5,479 nucleotides of DNA from Lachnospiraceae bacterium (GCA_024691045.1 JAILOC010000201.1:1-5479); one strand, 5' to 3'. Numbered from the stretch's first letter, positions 1-5,479 are shown. Made by a program: numbers and translations. The notes: generated by a model not told the origin, from the sequence alone.

Positions 1-1971
1 TCCGACATATCCGGGAGGAGCTCCGATCAGTCTCGATACGGAGTGCTTTTCCATATATTCACTCATATCGATACGGACCATATTGGTCTCGTCGTCAAAG
101 AGTGCGGCTGCAAGTGACTTTGCAAGCTCGGTCTTACCTACACCCGTAGGTCCGAGGAAAAGGAATGATCCGATGGGCTTCGTAGGATCCTTGATGCCTG
201 CCTTGGAACGGATGATAGCTTCGGTAACCTTGGTCACCGCTTCATCCTGTCCCATCACTCTCTTATGAAGCTCATCGTCGAGATGCAGTGTCTTGGTCCT
301 TTCACCTTCGGTAAGCTTTGCAACGGGAATGCCGGTCCACTTTGAAACGATCCTTGCGATCTCTTCGTCGGAAACTTTTTCACGGACGAGTTTGTTGTTT
401 GTTGTTTGTTTAGCTTCCTCTATTTCAAGATTTTTTTGGAGCTCGGGAATTCTGTAATTCTGAATCTCACCCGCCTTATCAAAATCGCCATTGTTGGAAG
501 CAATTTCAAATTCAGCCTTTAATGAATTGATTTCTTCACGAAGTTTACTTGCTATTCCAACTGCATTTTTTTCGTTATCCCACTGTGCTTTTTGCGCTTC
601 ATAGGTTTCTTTTATTTCAGCAAGTTCTTTCTGAAGATCCTCCAAGCGCTCCTTAGAAAGATTATCTTCTTCTTTCTTCAGAGCTGCTTCCTCAATCTGA
701 AGCTGCGTCATTTTACGATACATCTCATCAAGCTCCGCGGGAAGCGAATCCATCTCGGTCTTGATAAGTGCACATGCTTCATCGACAAGATCGATCGCCT
801 TATCGGGAAGGAATCTGTCGCTTATGTATCTGTTTGAAAGGACTGCGGCGGAAACAAGCGCGGTGTCCATGATCTTGACGCCGTGATAAACCTCGTATCT
901 TTCCTTAAGGCCTCTGAGGATTGAGATCGTATCTTCTACAGTCGGCTCATCAACCATTACGGGCTGGAAACGTCTCTCAAGAGCCGCATCGGTCTCAATG
1001 TACTGGCGGTACTCATCAAGCGTGGTCGCACCGATGCAGTGGAGCTCTCCTCTTGCGAGCATGGGCTTGAGCATATTGCCGGCATCGAGTGCACCGTCGG
1101 TCTTGCCCGCACCGACTATTGTGTGGAGCTCATCTATGAAAAGAATGATGTTTCCGTCGGATGCCTTTACTTCATCAAGAACCGCTTTAAGTCTTTCCTC
1201 GAATTCTCCCCTGTACTTGGCACCTGCGATGAGAGCACCCATATCGAGTGCGAAGATCTTCTTATCCTTCAGGTTATCGGGAACGTCACCGCGAACGATA
1301 CGCTGTGCAAGGCCTTCCACGACCGCAGTCTTACCTACACCGGGTTCACCGATGAGAACGGGGTTGTTCTTGGTCTTTCTCGAAAGGATGCGGACAACGT
1401 TTCTTATCTCGGAATCTCTTCCGATGACGGGATCAAGCTTCTGATCACGCGCCTTCTCTACAAGGTCCTGTCCGTACTTTTCAAGAGTATCGTAAGTTGC
1501 CTCGGGATTGTCGGAAGTAACTCTCTGATTACCCCTGACCTGTGAAAGAGCCATGAGGAAGCGCTCCCTGGTAATGCCGTACTCCTTGAAGATCTCCTTC
1601 ATGGTGCGCGAAGGATACTTGATCATCGCAAGGAAGAGATGCTCTACCGATACATACTCATCTCCCATTGCCTTCGCTTCGTCTTCGGCAAATGTAAGGA
1701 CCTTGTTCAGATCCTGGCTTATATGCATCTGTCCCGCACCGCTTCCGGATACCTTGACGCATTTGGAAAGATACTCGTCGGCCTTTGCACAGAAATGCTC
1801 GGTATTGATCTCCATCTTTTCGATAAGCTTCAGGATGAGGCTGTCGTCAATGTGAAGAAGCGAGACGAGAAGGTGCTCCTGTCCCAGTTCCTGGTTTCCG
1901 TATTCGGTTCCGAGGCGTTCGATCCCGTTTATCGCATCCATGGACTTTTGCGTGAATTTCTGTATGTTCAT
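1..1971 (-). CDS. clpB: ATP-dependent disaggregase ClpB (Hsp104 family), C-terminus cut by window edge
   Basis: ClpB is a cytoplasmic hexameric AAA+ chaperone that works with DnaK/DnaJ/GrpE to pull proteins out of aggregates by threading them through its central pore. The frame is open from the ATG at 1971 to base 1, giving 657 residues against about 860 in the family. An N-terminal Clp repeat domain covers about residues 1-145. NBD1 has Walker A GEPGVGKT at 208-215, Walker B FIDE at 278-281 and the arginine finger pair R333/R334. A charged coiled-coil middle domain lies at about 405-530 and separates ClpB from ClpA and ClpC. The linker WTGIP starts at W545, and NBD2 Walker A GPTGVGKT is at 607-614. 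The window ends in the NBD2 pore loop GAPPGYVG. All motifs sit two residues beyond their E. coli positions, so nothing is missing or shifted. The start is supported by AAGGGAGGG six bases upstream. The second Walker B and the C-terminus lie outside the window. Confidence 0.98.
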   Translation of the reverse strand, partial: MNIQKFTQKSMDAINGIERLGTEYGNQELGQEHLLVSLLHIDDSLILKLIEKMEINTEHFCAKADEYLSKCVKVSGSGAGQMHISQDLNKVLTFAEDEAKAMGDEYVSVEHLFLAMIKYPSRTMKEIFKEYGITRERFLMALSQVRGNQRVTSDNPEATYDTLEKYGQDLVEKARDQKLDPVIGRDSEIRNVVRILSRKTKNNPVLIGEPGVGKTAVVEGLAQRIVRGDVPDNLKDKKIFALDMGALIAGAKYRGEFEERLKAVLDEVKASDGNIILFIDELHTIVGAGKTDGALDAGNMLKPMLARGELHCIGATTLDEYRQYIETDAALERRFQPVMVDEPTVEDTISILRGLKERYEVYHGVKIMDTALVSAAVLSNRYISDRFLPDKAIDLVDEACALIKTEMDSLPAELDEMYRKMTQLQIEEAALKKEEDNLSKERLEDLQKELAEIKETYEAQKAQWDNEKNAVGIASKLREEINSLKAEFEIASNNGDFDKAGEIQNYRIPELQKNLEIEEAKQTTNNKLVREKVSDEEIARIVSKWTGIPVAKLTEGERTKTLHLDDELHKRVMGQDEAVTKVTEAIIRSKAGIKDPTKPIGSFLFLGPTGVGKTELAKSLAAALFDDETNMVRIDMSEYMEKHSVSRLIGAPPGYVG

Positions 1972-1977
1972 ATTTTT

Positions 1978-1986
1978 CCCTCCCTT
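1978..1986 (-). promoter_or_regulatory. clpB ribosome binding site, possibly masked by a hairpin
   Basis: The mRNA reads AAGGGAGGG here, six bases before the clpB ATG. This is a strong Shine-Dalgarno sequence and fixes the start. Just upstream the mRNA reads CUCCUU (plus-strand 1991-1996). It can pair with AAGGGAG (1980-1986) across a four-base ACAG loop, with one bulged G. The pairing would bury most of the ribosome site. The complementarity is visible in the sequence. Its use in regulation is inferred. Confidence 0.8.
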
Positions 1987-1999
1987 CTGTAAGGAGATG

Positions 2000-2051
2000 A
2001 AACAGCGTAAGCCGCCCCCTGTTTTAAAACAGCGTAAGCCGTTCCCTGTTT
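2000..2051 (-). repeat. two tandem 25-bp repeats in the clpB leader
   Basis: The copies lie at 2000-2024 and 2027-2051, with a period of 27 bases. They match at 23 of 25 positions. Each starts AAACAGCGTAAGCCG and ends CCCTGTTT on the plus strand, so the ends of each unit are inverted AAACAG/CTGTTT. In the mRNA each copy can form a six-pair stem around a UUAC loop: AACGGC with GCUGUU in one copy, and GGCGGC with GCUGUU in the other. The only two differences turn A-U pairs into G-U pairs, so the stem is kept. The junction forms the perfect 14-base palindrome CTGTTTTAAAACAG at 2019-2032. Confidence 0.85.
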
Positions 2052-2062
2052 CGGATCCATAT

Positions 2063-2087
2063 GATCGCAGGACATATCTCTGCGATC
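2063..2087 (-). repeat. inverted repeat with 9-base spacer in the clpB leader
   Basis: GATCGCAG (2063-2070) and CTGCGATC (2080-2087) are perfect inverted arms of 8 bp around 9 bases. The spacing equals that of the CIRCE heat-shock operator, but the arms do not match CIRCE (TTAGCACTC/GAGTGCTAA). It lies about 20-45 bases downstream of the predicted start of transcription. It could be an RNA hairpin in the leader or a dyad operator for an unidentified repressor. Confidence 0.7.
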
Positions 2088-2113
2088 TGTTTTGTTTCAT
2101 CTGTTCTATATGG

Positions 2114-2141
2114 AGTATAACACAGAATTATTTAATTGCAA
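2114..2141 (-). promoter_or_regulatory. clpB sigma-A promoter
   Basis: On the minus strand, TTGCAA (2141-2136) serves as the -35 box. A 16-base spacer follows, then TATACT (2119-2114), preceded by TG to give the extended -10 form TGTTATACT. Transcription should start near 2107. The -35 box begins only three bases after the stop codon of the upstream RACo-like gene. I found no CIRCE element and no CtsR-type direct repeat (GGTCAAA) near it. Confidence 0.75.
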
Positions 2142-2143
2142 TA

Positions 2144-3322
2144 TCATTTTTCGGGAAAGTTTATCGATGCCGTATAGAGCTCGTTAAAGCCCTCTTCCAT
2201 TGCCAGGTTTATTACCTCGGGATTTAGCGTGATCCGCTTACCTGCAGCATAGATGTGCGTTCCTGCCAGAGCGGTATTTCCTCCGGCGCTGCTCCTTTCC
2301 GCAAGCTCATTCGGTATAAGGCCTATATATGCGGCATCCGCCGGATCAAGGTGAACCCCGAATCCTCCGGAAAGAATACAGCTTTCGATCTCATCTGCCA
2401 TTATCCCGGCCCTGTGGCAGATGATGGCAATTCCTGCATTCATAGCCGCCTTGGCAAGCTGAAGTGCACGTATCGAGTCCTGCGTTATATGAACATTTCC
2501 TATATCAATTCCTTCTTCGAACCAGGGATCTTTAAGAAGACCGCTATGATCCGCACATCCTTCCTTCAGCAGGACGGATGTCAGATGGATCATATCCGCG
2601 CCCCATATACCCTTGCAGGGTCCGCCTTCGAAAGCCGGGCCCGCAGCGGTCGCAGTGACATACAGATGGTCTTTATTTCCTAGTGCGATCTCCCCGTTTG
2701 TTCCGAGGTCGCAGAGAAGCCTGTATTTATCCGATGCGCACAGACCGGTTGCAAGTATTCCCGAATAGATATCAGAACCGACGAATGCGGAAAATCCCGG
2801 AAGAACGGTAATGGATACATTAACACCGGAAACCTTCATCTCAAAGCTTTCGCCGTTTATATGTGACGCGCCAAAAGGTGCCACGCCGAGCTCAGCGGGA
2901 TCGTACCCCATAAGCAGATATGTCATCACGGTATTGCAGCTTACATACATTTCGGCAGAACCGCACAGATCGTTTTCACGGATGAATTTCTTAATTCCTT
3001 TTTCAAGAACTTCAAGGATGCTCTTTTTCATTTCATCGAGAACAGCCTTATCGGCAGCCGCCCTGATCCTTGAAAGGACATCACTTCCGTACTTTCCCTG
3101 AGGATTTAAGGTCACATATGTATTCAGAGCTTTCCCGTCTGCATCCACGCACACCATCGCTACAGTCGTTGTTCCGATATCCGTACATATGACGGGATGC
3201 GAAACAGAGGTGCCATTCAAAAAGCTCCCCCTGTTAACCGTAAGGATGTCGAAATGTTCTTCAAATTCCCCGAAGCATCTTCCGCAGCCCGTGCAGATTG
3301 TACATCTGTTTCCTTTTTTCAT
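2144..3322 (-). CDS. stand-alone ASKHA-domain protein, RACo ATPase-like (DUF4445 type), with N-terminal four-Cys cluster
   Basis: This 392-residue protein resembles the C-terminal ATPase domain of RACo, the ATP-dependent reductive activator of corrinoid proteins. Visible ASKHA motifs are the phosphate-1 loop DIGTTT (48-53), the phosphate-2 loop DLGTNGEIALG (205-215) and the adenosine region TAAGPAFEGG (225-234). RACo-type blocks follow the same order: NPQGKYGSDVLSRI (73-86), LPGFSAFVGSDI (174-185), TQDSIRALQLAKAAMNAGI (280-298) and LSGGFG (317-322). RACo is usually about 600 residues or more, with an N-terminal [2Fe-2S] ferredoxin domain. That domain is absent. Instead Cys7, Cys10, Cys13 and Cys16 form CX2CX2CX2C, like half of a [4Fe-4S] ferredoxin without its following Cys-Pro. 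Cluster binding is inferred. The frame stays open upstream to 3532, but that extension overlaps the neighbouring gene and terminator and does not look like protein, so ATG 3322 is chosen. No ribosome site precedes it. No corrinoid protein or methyltransferase is nearby, so the substrate is unknown. Confidence 0.85.
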   Translation of the reverse strand: MKKGNRCTICTGCGRCFGEFEEHFDILTVNRGSFLNGTSVSHPVICTDIGTTTVAMVCVDADGKALNTYVTLNPQGKYGSDVLSRIRAAADKAVLDEMKKSILEVLEKGIKKFIRENDLCGSAEMYVSCNTVMTYLLMGYDPAELGVAPFGASHINGESFEMKVSGVNVSITVLPGFSAFVGSDIYSGILATGLCASDKYRLLCDLGTNGEIALGNKDHLYVTATAAGPAFEGGPCKGIWGADMIHLTSVLLKEGCADHSGLLKDPWFEEGIDIGNVHITQDSIRALQLAKAAMNAGIAIICHRAGIMADEIESCILSGGFGVHLDPADAAYIGLIPNELAERSSAGGNTALAGTHIYAAGKRITLNPEVINLAMEEGFNELYTASINFPEK

Positions 3323-3330
3323 ACCCGAAA

Positions 3331-3340
3331 AGTATAACAC
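3331..3340 (-). promoter_or_regulatory. probable promoter of the RACo-like gene (extended -10), possibly leaderless
   Basis: TATACT (3336-3331) is preceded by TGTGT on the minus strand. The resulting 11-base string TGTGTTATACT is identical to the clpB promoter. No good -35 box lies 16-18 bases upstream. Only eight bases separate the box from the ATG, so transcription would begin within about three bases of the start codon, leaving no room for a ribosome site. Confidence 0.5.
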
Positions 3341-3393
3341 ATTTGATCGTCCGGGTGCTTGGAAATACAAAGCATAACGGAAAAGCACCGCAC

Positions 3394-3425
3394 AAAAAAA
3401 CTTCCGGCCAAAATGACCGGAAGTT
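3394..3425 (-). terminator. intrinsic terminator of the zinc-ribbon membrane protein gene
   Basis: On the minus strand, AACTTCCGG (3425-3417) and CCGGAAGTT (3407-3399) form a perfect 9-bp stem around a 9-base loop. The stem runs into a T-tract that ends at 3394. It begins 19 bases after the stop codon of the gene at 3956-3444. The plus strand has no T-run after the stem, so it acts in one direction. Confidence 0.93.
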
Positions 3426-3443
3426 CTGATCATGTTCAAAAAA

Positions 3444-3956
3444 TTACTTGATGATCTTGATGGCTCCGAAGAAGAGTACAGGCTTGGTCTCGCCCTTGCA
3501 TGAGTTAACGATAGCAATGATAACACATACAAAACGGAAGATTACCCATGCCCATCCTACAACAGGGATCCAGCCGAGGAATGCATCGATGATACTGAAG
3601 AGTGAGAATACCATACACTGGTTGCTGTAGAACTTCAGATAATCGGAACGCTGGCCGTTAACTTCACCTCCGAAGTAACCAAGGATAAATCCGAAGAATC
3701 CAACAAGAGGTGAAAGGCAAGAGAACATCATTGAAATTCCAAGGAATTTATCTAAGGGATTAACGGGTGCATACATAGGATGTGAAGGCGCTACAGGTGC
3801 TGCCTGCTGGTACTGAGGCTGAGGCTGGGGCTGGGGCTGGGGTGCTCCCTGAGGCTGTGCTGCTCCTGCAGCTGCTGCGCCAAAGTTGAAGCCGCAAACT
3901 GTGCAGAATACAGCATCATCTGCAACCTGAGCTCCACATTTTGAACAAGTTTTCAT
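3444..3956 (-). CDS. zinc-ribbon protein with Pro/Gln linker and C-terminal membrane domain
   Basis: This is a 170-residue protein of unknown role. A short zinc ribbon at the N-terminus has two CXXC knuckles (C4/C7 and C18/C21), in the form CSKCG...FCTVCG. A low-complexity Ala/Gln/Pro linker (about 26-65) contains five PQ dipeptides in a row at 39-48. The C-terminal part has about three hydrophobic segments (roughly 70-96, 113-131 and 132-150). Its pattern YLKFYSNQ ... IPVVGW ... IVNSCKGETKPV ... GAIKII resembles the small DUF4870/Tic20-like membrane proteins of Firmicutes. That family match is from memory and only moderately sure. The ribbon would face the cytoplasm. The gene is a single unit with its own promoter and terminator. 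TAGGAGGG at 3970-3963, six bases before the ATG, fixes the start. Confidence 0.88.
   Translation of the reverse strand: MKTCSKCGAQVADDAVFCTVCGFNFGAAAAGAAQPQGAPQPQPQPQPQYQQAAPVAPSHPMYAPVNPLDKFLGISMMFSCLSPLVGFFGFILGYFGGEVNGQRSDYLKFYSNQCMVFSLFSIIDAFLGWIPVVGWAWVIFRFVCVIIAIVNSCKGETKPVLFFGAIKIIK
3813..3842 (-). repeat. five tandem CTGRGG hexamers encoding a Pro-Gln run
   Basis: Five copies of the plus-strand hexamer CTGAGG or CTGGGG lie end to end. On the coding strand they read CCNCAG and give (Pro-Gln)5 in the linker between the zinc ribbon and the membrane domain. The period is a multiple of three, so gain or loss of copies by slippage would change linker length without breaking the frame. Confidence 0.9.
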
Positions 3957-3962
3957 AAGTGT

Positions 3963-3970
3963 CCCTCCTA
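3963..3970 (-). promoter_or_regulatory. ribosome binding site of the zinc-ribbon gene
   Basis: The minus strand reads TAGGAGGG, then six bases, then the ATG at 3956. This near-perfect Shine-Dalgarno sequence confirms the start. Confidence 0.9.
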
Positions 3971-4022
3971 AAATCGTGAGTTGTAATTTCGATGAGAACT
4001 ATGTGTTCGACCACCGAAGGAA

Positions 4023-4028
4023 ATTATA
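4023..4028 (-). promoter_or_regulatory. -10 box of the zinc-ribbon gene promoter
   Basis: A perfect TATAAT is preceded by TGA on the minus strand, giving the extended -10 form TGATATAAT. The expected start of transcription is near 4016, which gives a leader of about 60 bases. The -35 region is weak. The box lies in the 110-base gap shared with the divergent plus-strand gene. Confidence 0.72.
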
Positions 4029-4066
4029 TCATAAAAATACAAAATGTTGTATAGGAATTAGCAAAT

Positions 4067-5305
4067 ATGCAGATTTTTTACTTGTGCGGCGGTCCTTTTT
4101 TTCCTAAAATAATAACGATGAAAGAATATAAAGCTCATAAATTCATAAATTCAGCGCTTCTTGCACTCATCGTAATACCGCTTCTTATTATGTTCCCTTC
4201 GTTGAAGGCATCGGCGGCCGAAGCGGATCCCTATTCCGTCATCAGTTCATTTGCATCCGCGAACGGCCTGAACATCCTCGCTGTAAGCGAAGAGCCCGTT
4301 CCCGGAACATACACGACGGTCACCGAAGCGGCATCCCTCGCTAAAGACGGCGACATAATCTATATATATCCCGGTAAATACGAAGAAAGCCTTGATCTTC
4401 GGGATAAGGATCTTATCTTCTTCGGACAGGACAGGGATACCTGCATTATCAGATTTGAGACAACCAAATACACTTCTCCCGTTCTCAATGTATCTTCGGG
4501 AACCTTCAGCAACCTCACCCTGTACGGCTACAGAAATACTGATCCGGATGTTACAGCCGGTTCGGCAAGTGTAACTGCCGAGACAGTGGATGAATCTTTC
4601 TCGGGATATGTCATCCATATAGACGATGACCGCGAGTACGGACGTAATCTCGTATTCAAAAACTGCAACATCATTTCCGAAAACAGCAACTGCATAGGCC
4701 TTGGATTCAGAAATCATTTCTCCGTCTCCTTCGAGAACTGTCTGCTCAGATCCACCGGCTCTGCAGGAATACTGTATGTTCACGATCCGGAGACTCTCAT
4801 CGGAGCCGACTCCGACATGAATCTTGCATTCACGGACTGTATCTGGCAGAGCTTCGGTTACCCCTATGTCATCTGTGCCAAGTCGATCCATACGACAAAC
4901 CGTGTCAATCTCACATTCAGAAATGTCACCACATACTGTTATGCGACGAACAAAAACGATCTGTATTCACCGGGAAATGCATTCTCGGGATATGATGTCA
5001 GACTGCAGATCCAGCTTCCGCAGGTATTTTGCAACACTCCTATCATCCTCAGAGCGGAGAAAAAGCTTACGTATGCCCTCGCCGATCTAAGAAACCGTAC
5101 CGCTTATATTAAGCCCGGTATCTTTTTCATTACGTACACCGGAGAAAAAAGTCCAGATGCAGCTCCCATCACTGTAACGCCGTATTATATCAACAATGCA
5201 TATGACTTGCCGGGCGACGGCTGGGCCGGAAGCAACGCATTCTATCTCACCGGGGAAAGCTCCGGCAATACCCTTGATGAGATGAATTATCATATAAATA
5301 ATTGA
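4067..5305 (+). CDS. secreted parallel beta-helix protein, pectinesterase-like but apparently without the catalytic residues
   Basis: The product has 412 residues from ATG 4067, or 395 from ATG 4118. A signal peptide is clear: a Lys-containing n-region, a hydrophobic core FINSALLALIVIPLLIMF (26-43) and a likely cleavage site ASA/AEA after residue 50. Residues 79-130 follow the pectin methylesterase opening pattern: a TVTEAASLAKDGD helix, then IIYIYPGKYEESLDL, then LIFFGQDRDTCIIR. Strand repeats follow with an Asn/Asp-Cys turn: VFKNC (196-200), SFENC (221-225), AFTDC (254-258) and TFRNV (283-287). This suggests right-handed beta-helix coils. The catalytic Gln, paired Asp and Arg-x-Trp of pectinesterases are not recognisable, so it may bind glycans or be a divergent esterase. 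No LPXTG motif or C-terminal anchor is seen. AGGAA (4053-4057) nine bases upstream favours ATG 4067. ATG 4118 has no ribosome site but gives a more normal signal peptide. Confidence 0.8.
   Translation: MQIFYLCGGPFFPKIITMKEYKAHKFINSALLALIVIPLLIMFPSLKASAAEADPYSVISSFASANGLNILAVSEEPVPGTYTTVTEAASLAKDGDIIYIYPGKYEESLDLRDKDLIFFGQDRDTCIIRFETTKYTSPVLNVSSGTFSNLTLYGYRNTDPDVTAGSASVTAETVDESFSGYVIHIDDDREYGRNLVFKNCNIISENSNCIGLGFRNHFSVSFENCLLRSTGSAGILYVHDPETLIGADSDMNLAFTDCIWQSFGYPYVICAKSIHTTNRVNLTFRNVTTYCYATNKNDLYSPGNAFSGYDVRLQIQLPQVFCNTPIILRAEKKLTYALADLRNRTAYIKPGIFFITYTGEKSPDAAPITVTPYYINNAYDLPGDGWAGSNAFYLTGESSGNTLDEMNYHINN
4118..4217 (+). other. signal peptide region of the beta-helix protein (counted from the alternative start)
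   Basis: From ATG 4118 the protein begins MKEYKAHK, followed by a hydrophobic stretch of about 18 residues and ends KASA before AEADPYS. This is a standard Sec signal with type I peptidase cleavage after Ala-Ser-Ala. There is no lipobox cysteine, so a lipoprotein is unlikely. With the upstream start the n-region would be 25 residues, which is long but not impossible. Confidence 0.75.
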
Positions 5306-5479
5306 CCTGCATTTGTGCAAAATGATCCCGTTTAAAACGAATTGCATACAAAATGCTGAATTTTCAGAACATTAAGTTTTTTGTTTGACAGAATTCGTTC
5401 ACAAATGTTAATATTTTATTAAGATTCAGGTACGGACGTGATCTCACATATTTTTGTAAATCACCTCTGATCAGATGAT
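5306..5479. other. non-coding stretch with no convincing terminator
   Basis: These 174 AT-rich bases follow the beta-helix gene and contain no plausible coding sequence. Only weak stems occur near the gene end: CTGAA/TTCAG with a two-base loop at 5356-5367, and AAAAT/ATTTT around it. The T-run at 5377-5382 is nine bases from the stem, so I do not call a terminator. A promoter lies at 5385-5414. A 10-base palindrome, TCTGATCAGA, lies at 5466-5475. Confidence 0.6.
5385..5414 (+). promoter_or_regulatory. sigma-A promoter firing rightward out of the window
   Basis: A perfect TTGACA (5385-5390), an 18-base spacer and TAATAT (5409-5414), the latter preceded by TGT to give an extended -10. Transcription should start near 5421. 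No ribosome site or start codon with good spacing appears before the window ends, so the leader of the next gene is at least 58 bases. Confidence 0.7.

Larger units (their letters stand above)
1972..2107 (-). promoter_or_regulatory. structured 5' leader of clpB mRNA
   Basis: This is the stretch between the predicted transcription start near 2107 and the clpB ATG. It is long for a leader and rich in self-complementarity. A 10-bp perfect inverted repeat (1995-2004 with 2093-2102, plus strand AGATGAAACA / TGTTTCATCT) joins the two ends of the leader. Inside lie an 8-bp hairpin (2063-2087), two 25-bp tandem repeats (2000-2051) and a palindrome at their junction. Some pairings exclude each other: the long-range stem shares bases 2001-2004 with a repeat hairpin, and it shares 1995-1996 with the hairpin over the ribosome site. 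No T-run follows any stem, so an intrinsic terminator is unlikely. A protein operator acting on DNA is an alternative reading. Confidence 0.5.

Noticed and set aside
391..411. Short GTTGTTT-like repeat inside clpB
   Set aside because: It encodes the KQTTNNK stretch in the linker before NBD2. The frame is intact and the repeat is too short to mean more than local codon similarity.
1039..1545. 168-codon open frame on the plus strand
   Set aside because: It lies fully antisense to the NBD1 region of clpB, whose protein motifs are unmistakable. The plus-strand frame has no ribosome site and no recognisable motif.
2000..2051. CRISPR array
   Set aside because: There are only two copies separated by two bases, with no spacers and no cas genes.
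2063..2087. Intrinsic terminator between the RACo-like gene and clpB
   Set aside because: The stem is good, but no T-run follows it on the minus strand, and it lies downstream of the clpB promoter.
3323..3532. Upstream extension of the RACo-like gene by 70 residues
   Set aside because: The extension crosses the terminator and the end of the zinc-ribbon gene. It reads as Ser/Arg-rich non-protein-like sequence, and the four-Cys cluster starts right after ATG 3322.
4247..4891. 214-codon open frame on the minus strand
   Set aside because: It is antisense to the secreted beta-helix protein. Its product shows no family pattern, while the plus-strand frame has a signal peptide and repeated beta-helix turns.
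5356..5382. Terminator of the beta-helix gene
   Set aside because: The stem CTGAA/TTCAG leaves only a two-base loop, and the T-run is nine bases away, so it would not work as a standard terminator.

Overview
The window looks like chromosomal DNA of a low-to-mid GC Gram-positive anaerobe. A clostridial, possibly Lachnospiraceae-type, host is an inference. It rests on strong AGGAGG-like ribosome sites, sigma-A promoters with extended -10 boxes, an oxygen-sensitive-type corrinoid activator homologue, and a zinc-ribbon membrane protein of a kind common in Clostridia. There are four genes. Three lie on the minus strand and one, divergent, lies on the plus strand. I see no rRNA, tRNA, CRISPR array, insertion sequence or phage gene.

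Minus strand, reading right to left. A zinc-ribbon membrane protein (3956-3444) has its own promoter, a strong ribosome site and a clear intrinsic terminator (3425-3394). Next is a stand-alone ASKHA-domain protein related to the ATPase half of RACo (3322-2144). It lacks the usual [2Fe-2S] domain and carries a CX2CX2CX2C cluster at its N-terminus. Its likely promoter sits so close to the ATG that the message may be leaderless. Three bases after its stop codon begins the promoter of clpB. clpB starts at 1971 and runs off the left edge, so the first 657 residues are present and about 200 are missing.

The most unusual part is the roughly 135-nt clpB leader (2107-1972). It holds an 8-bp hairpin, two tandem 25-bp repeats that can each form a hairpin, a 14-bp palindrome at their junction, a 10-bp long-range stem joining the 5' end of the leader to its 3' end, and a short hairpin that would cover the ribosome binding site. 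No CIRCE or CtsR operator is visible, so heat control of clpB could act through this RNA. That is an inference from sequence complementarity only.

Plus strand. Divergent from the zinc-ribbon gene is a secreted protein with a predicted parallel beta-helix fold (4067 or 4118 to 5305). It resembles the N-terminal part of pectin methylesterases but has no recognisable catalytic residues. After it comes a 174-base non-coding stretch with a good sigma-A promoter (5385-5414) firing out of the window.

The genes do not form an obvious single pathway. The RACo-like gene may be partly co-transcribed with clpB, because no terminator separates them.
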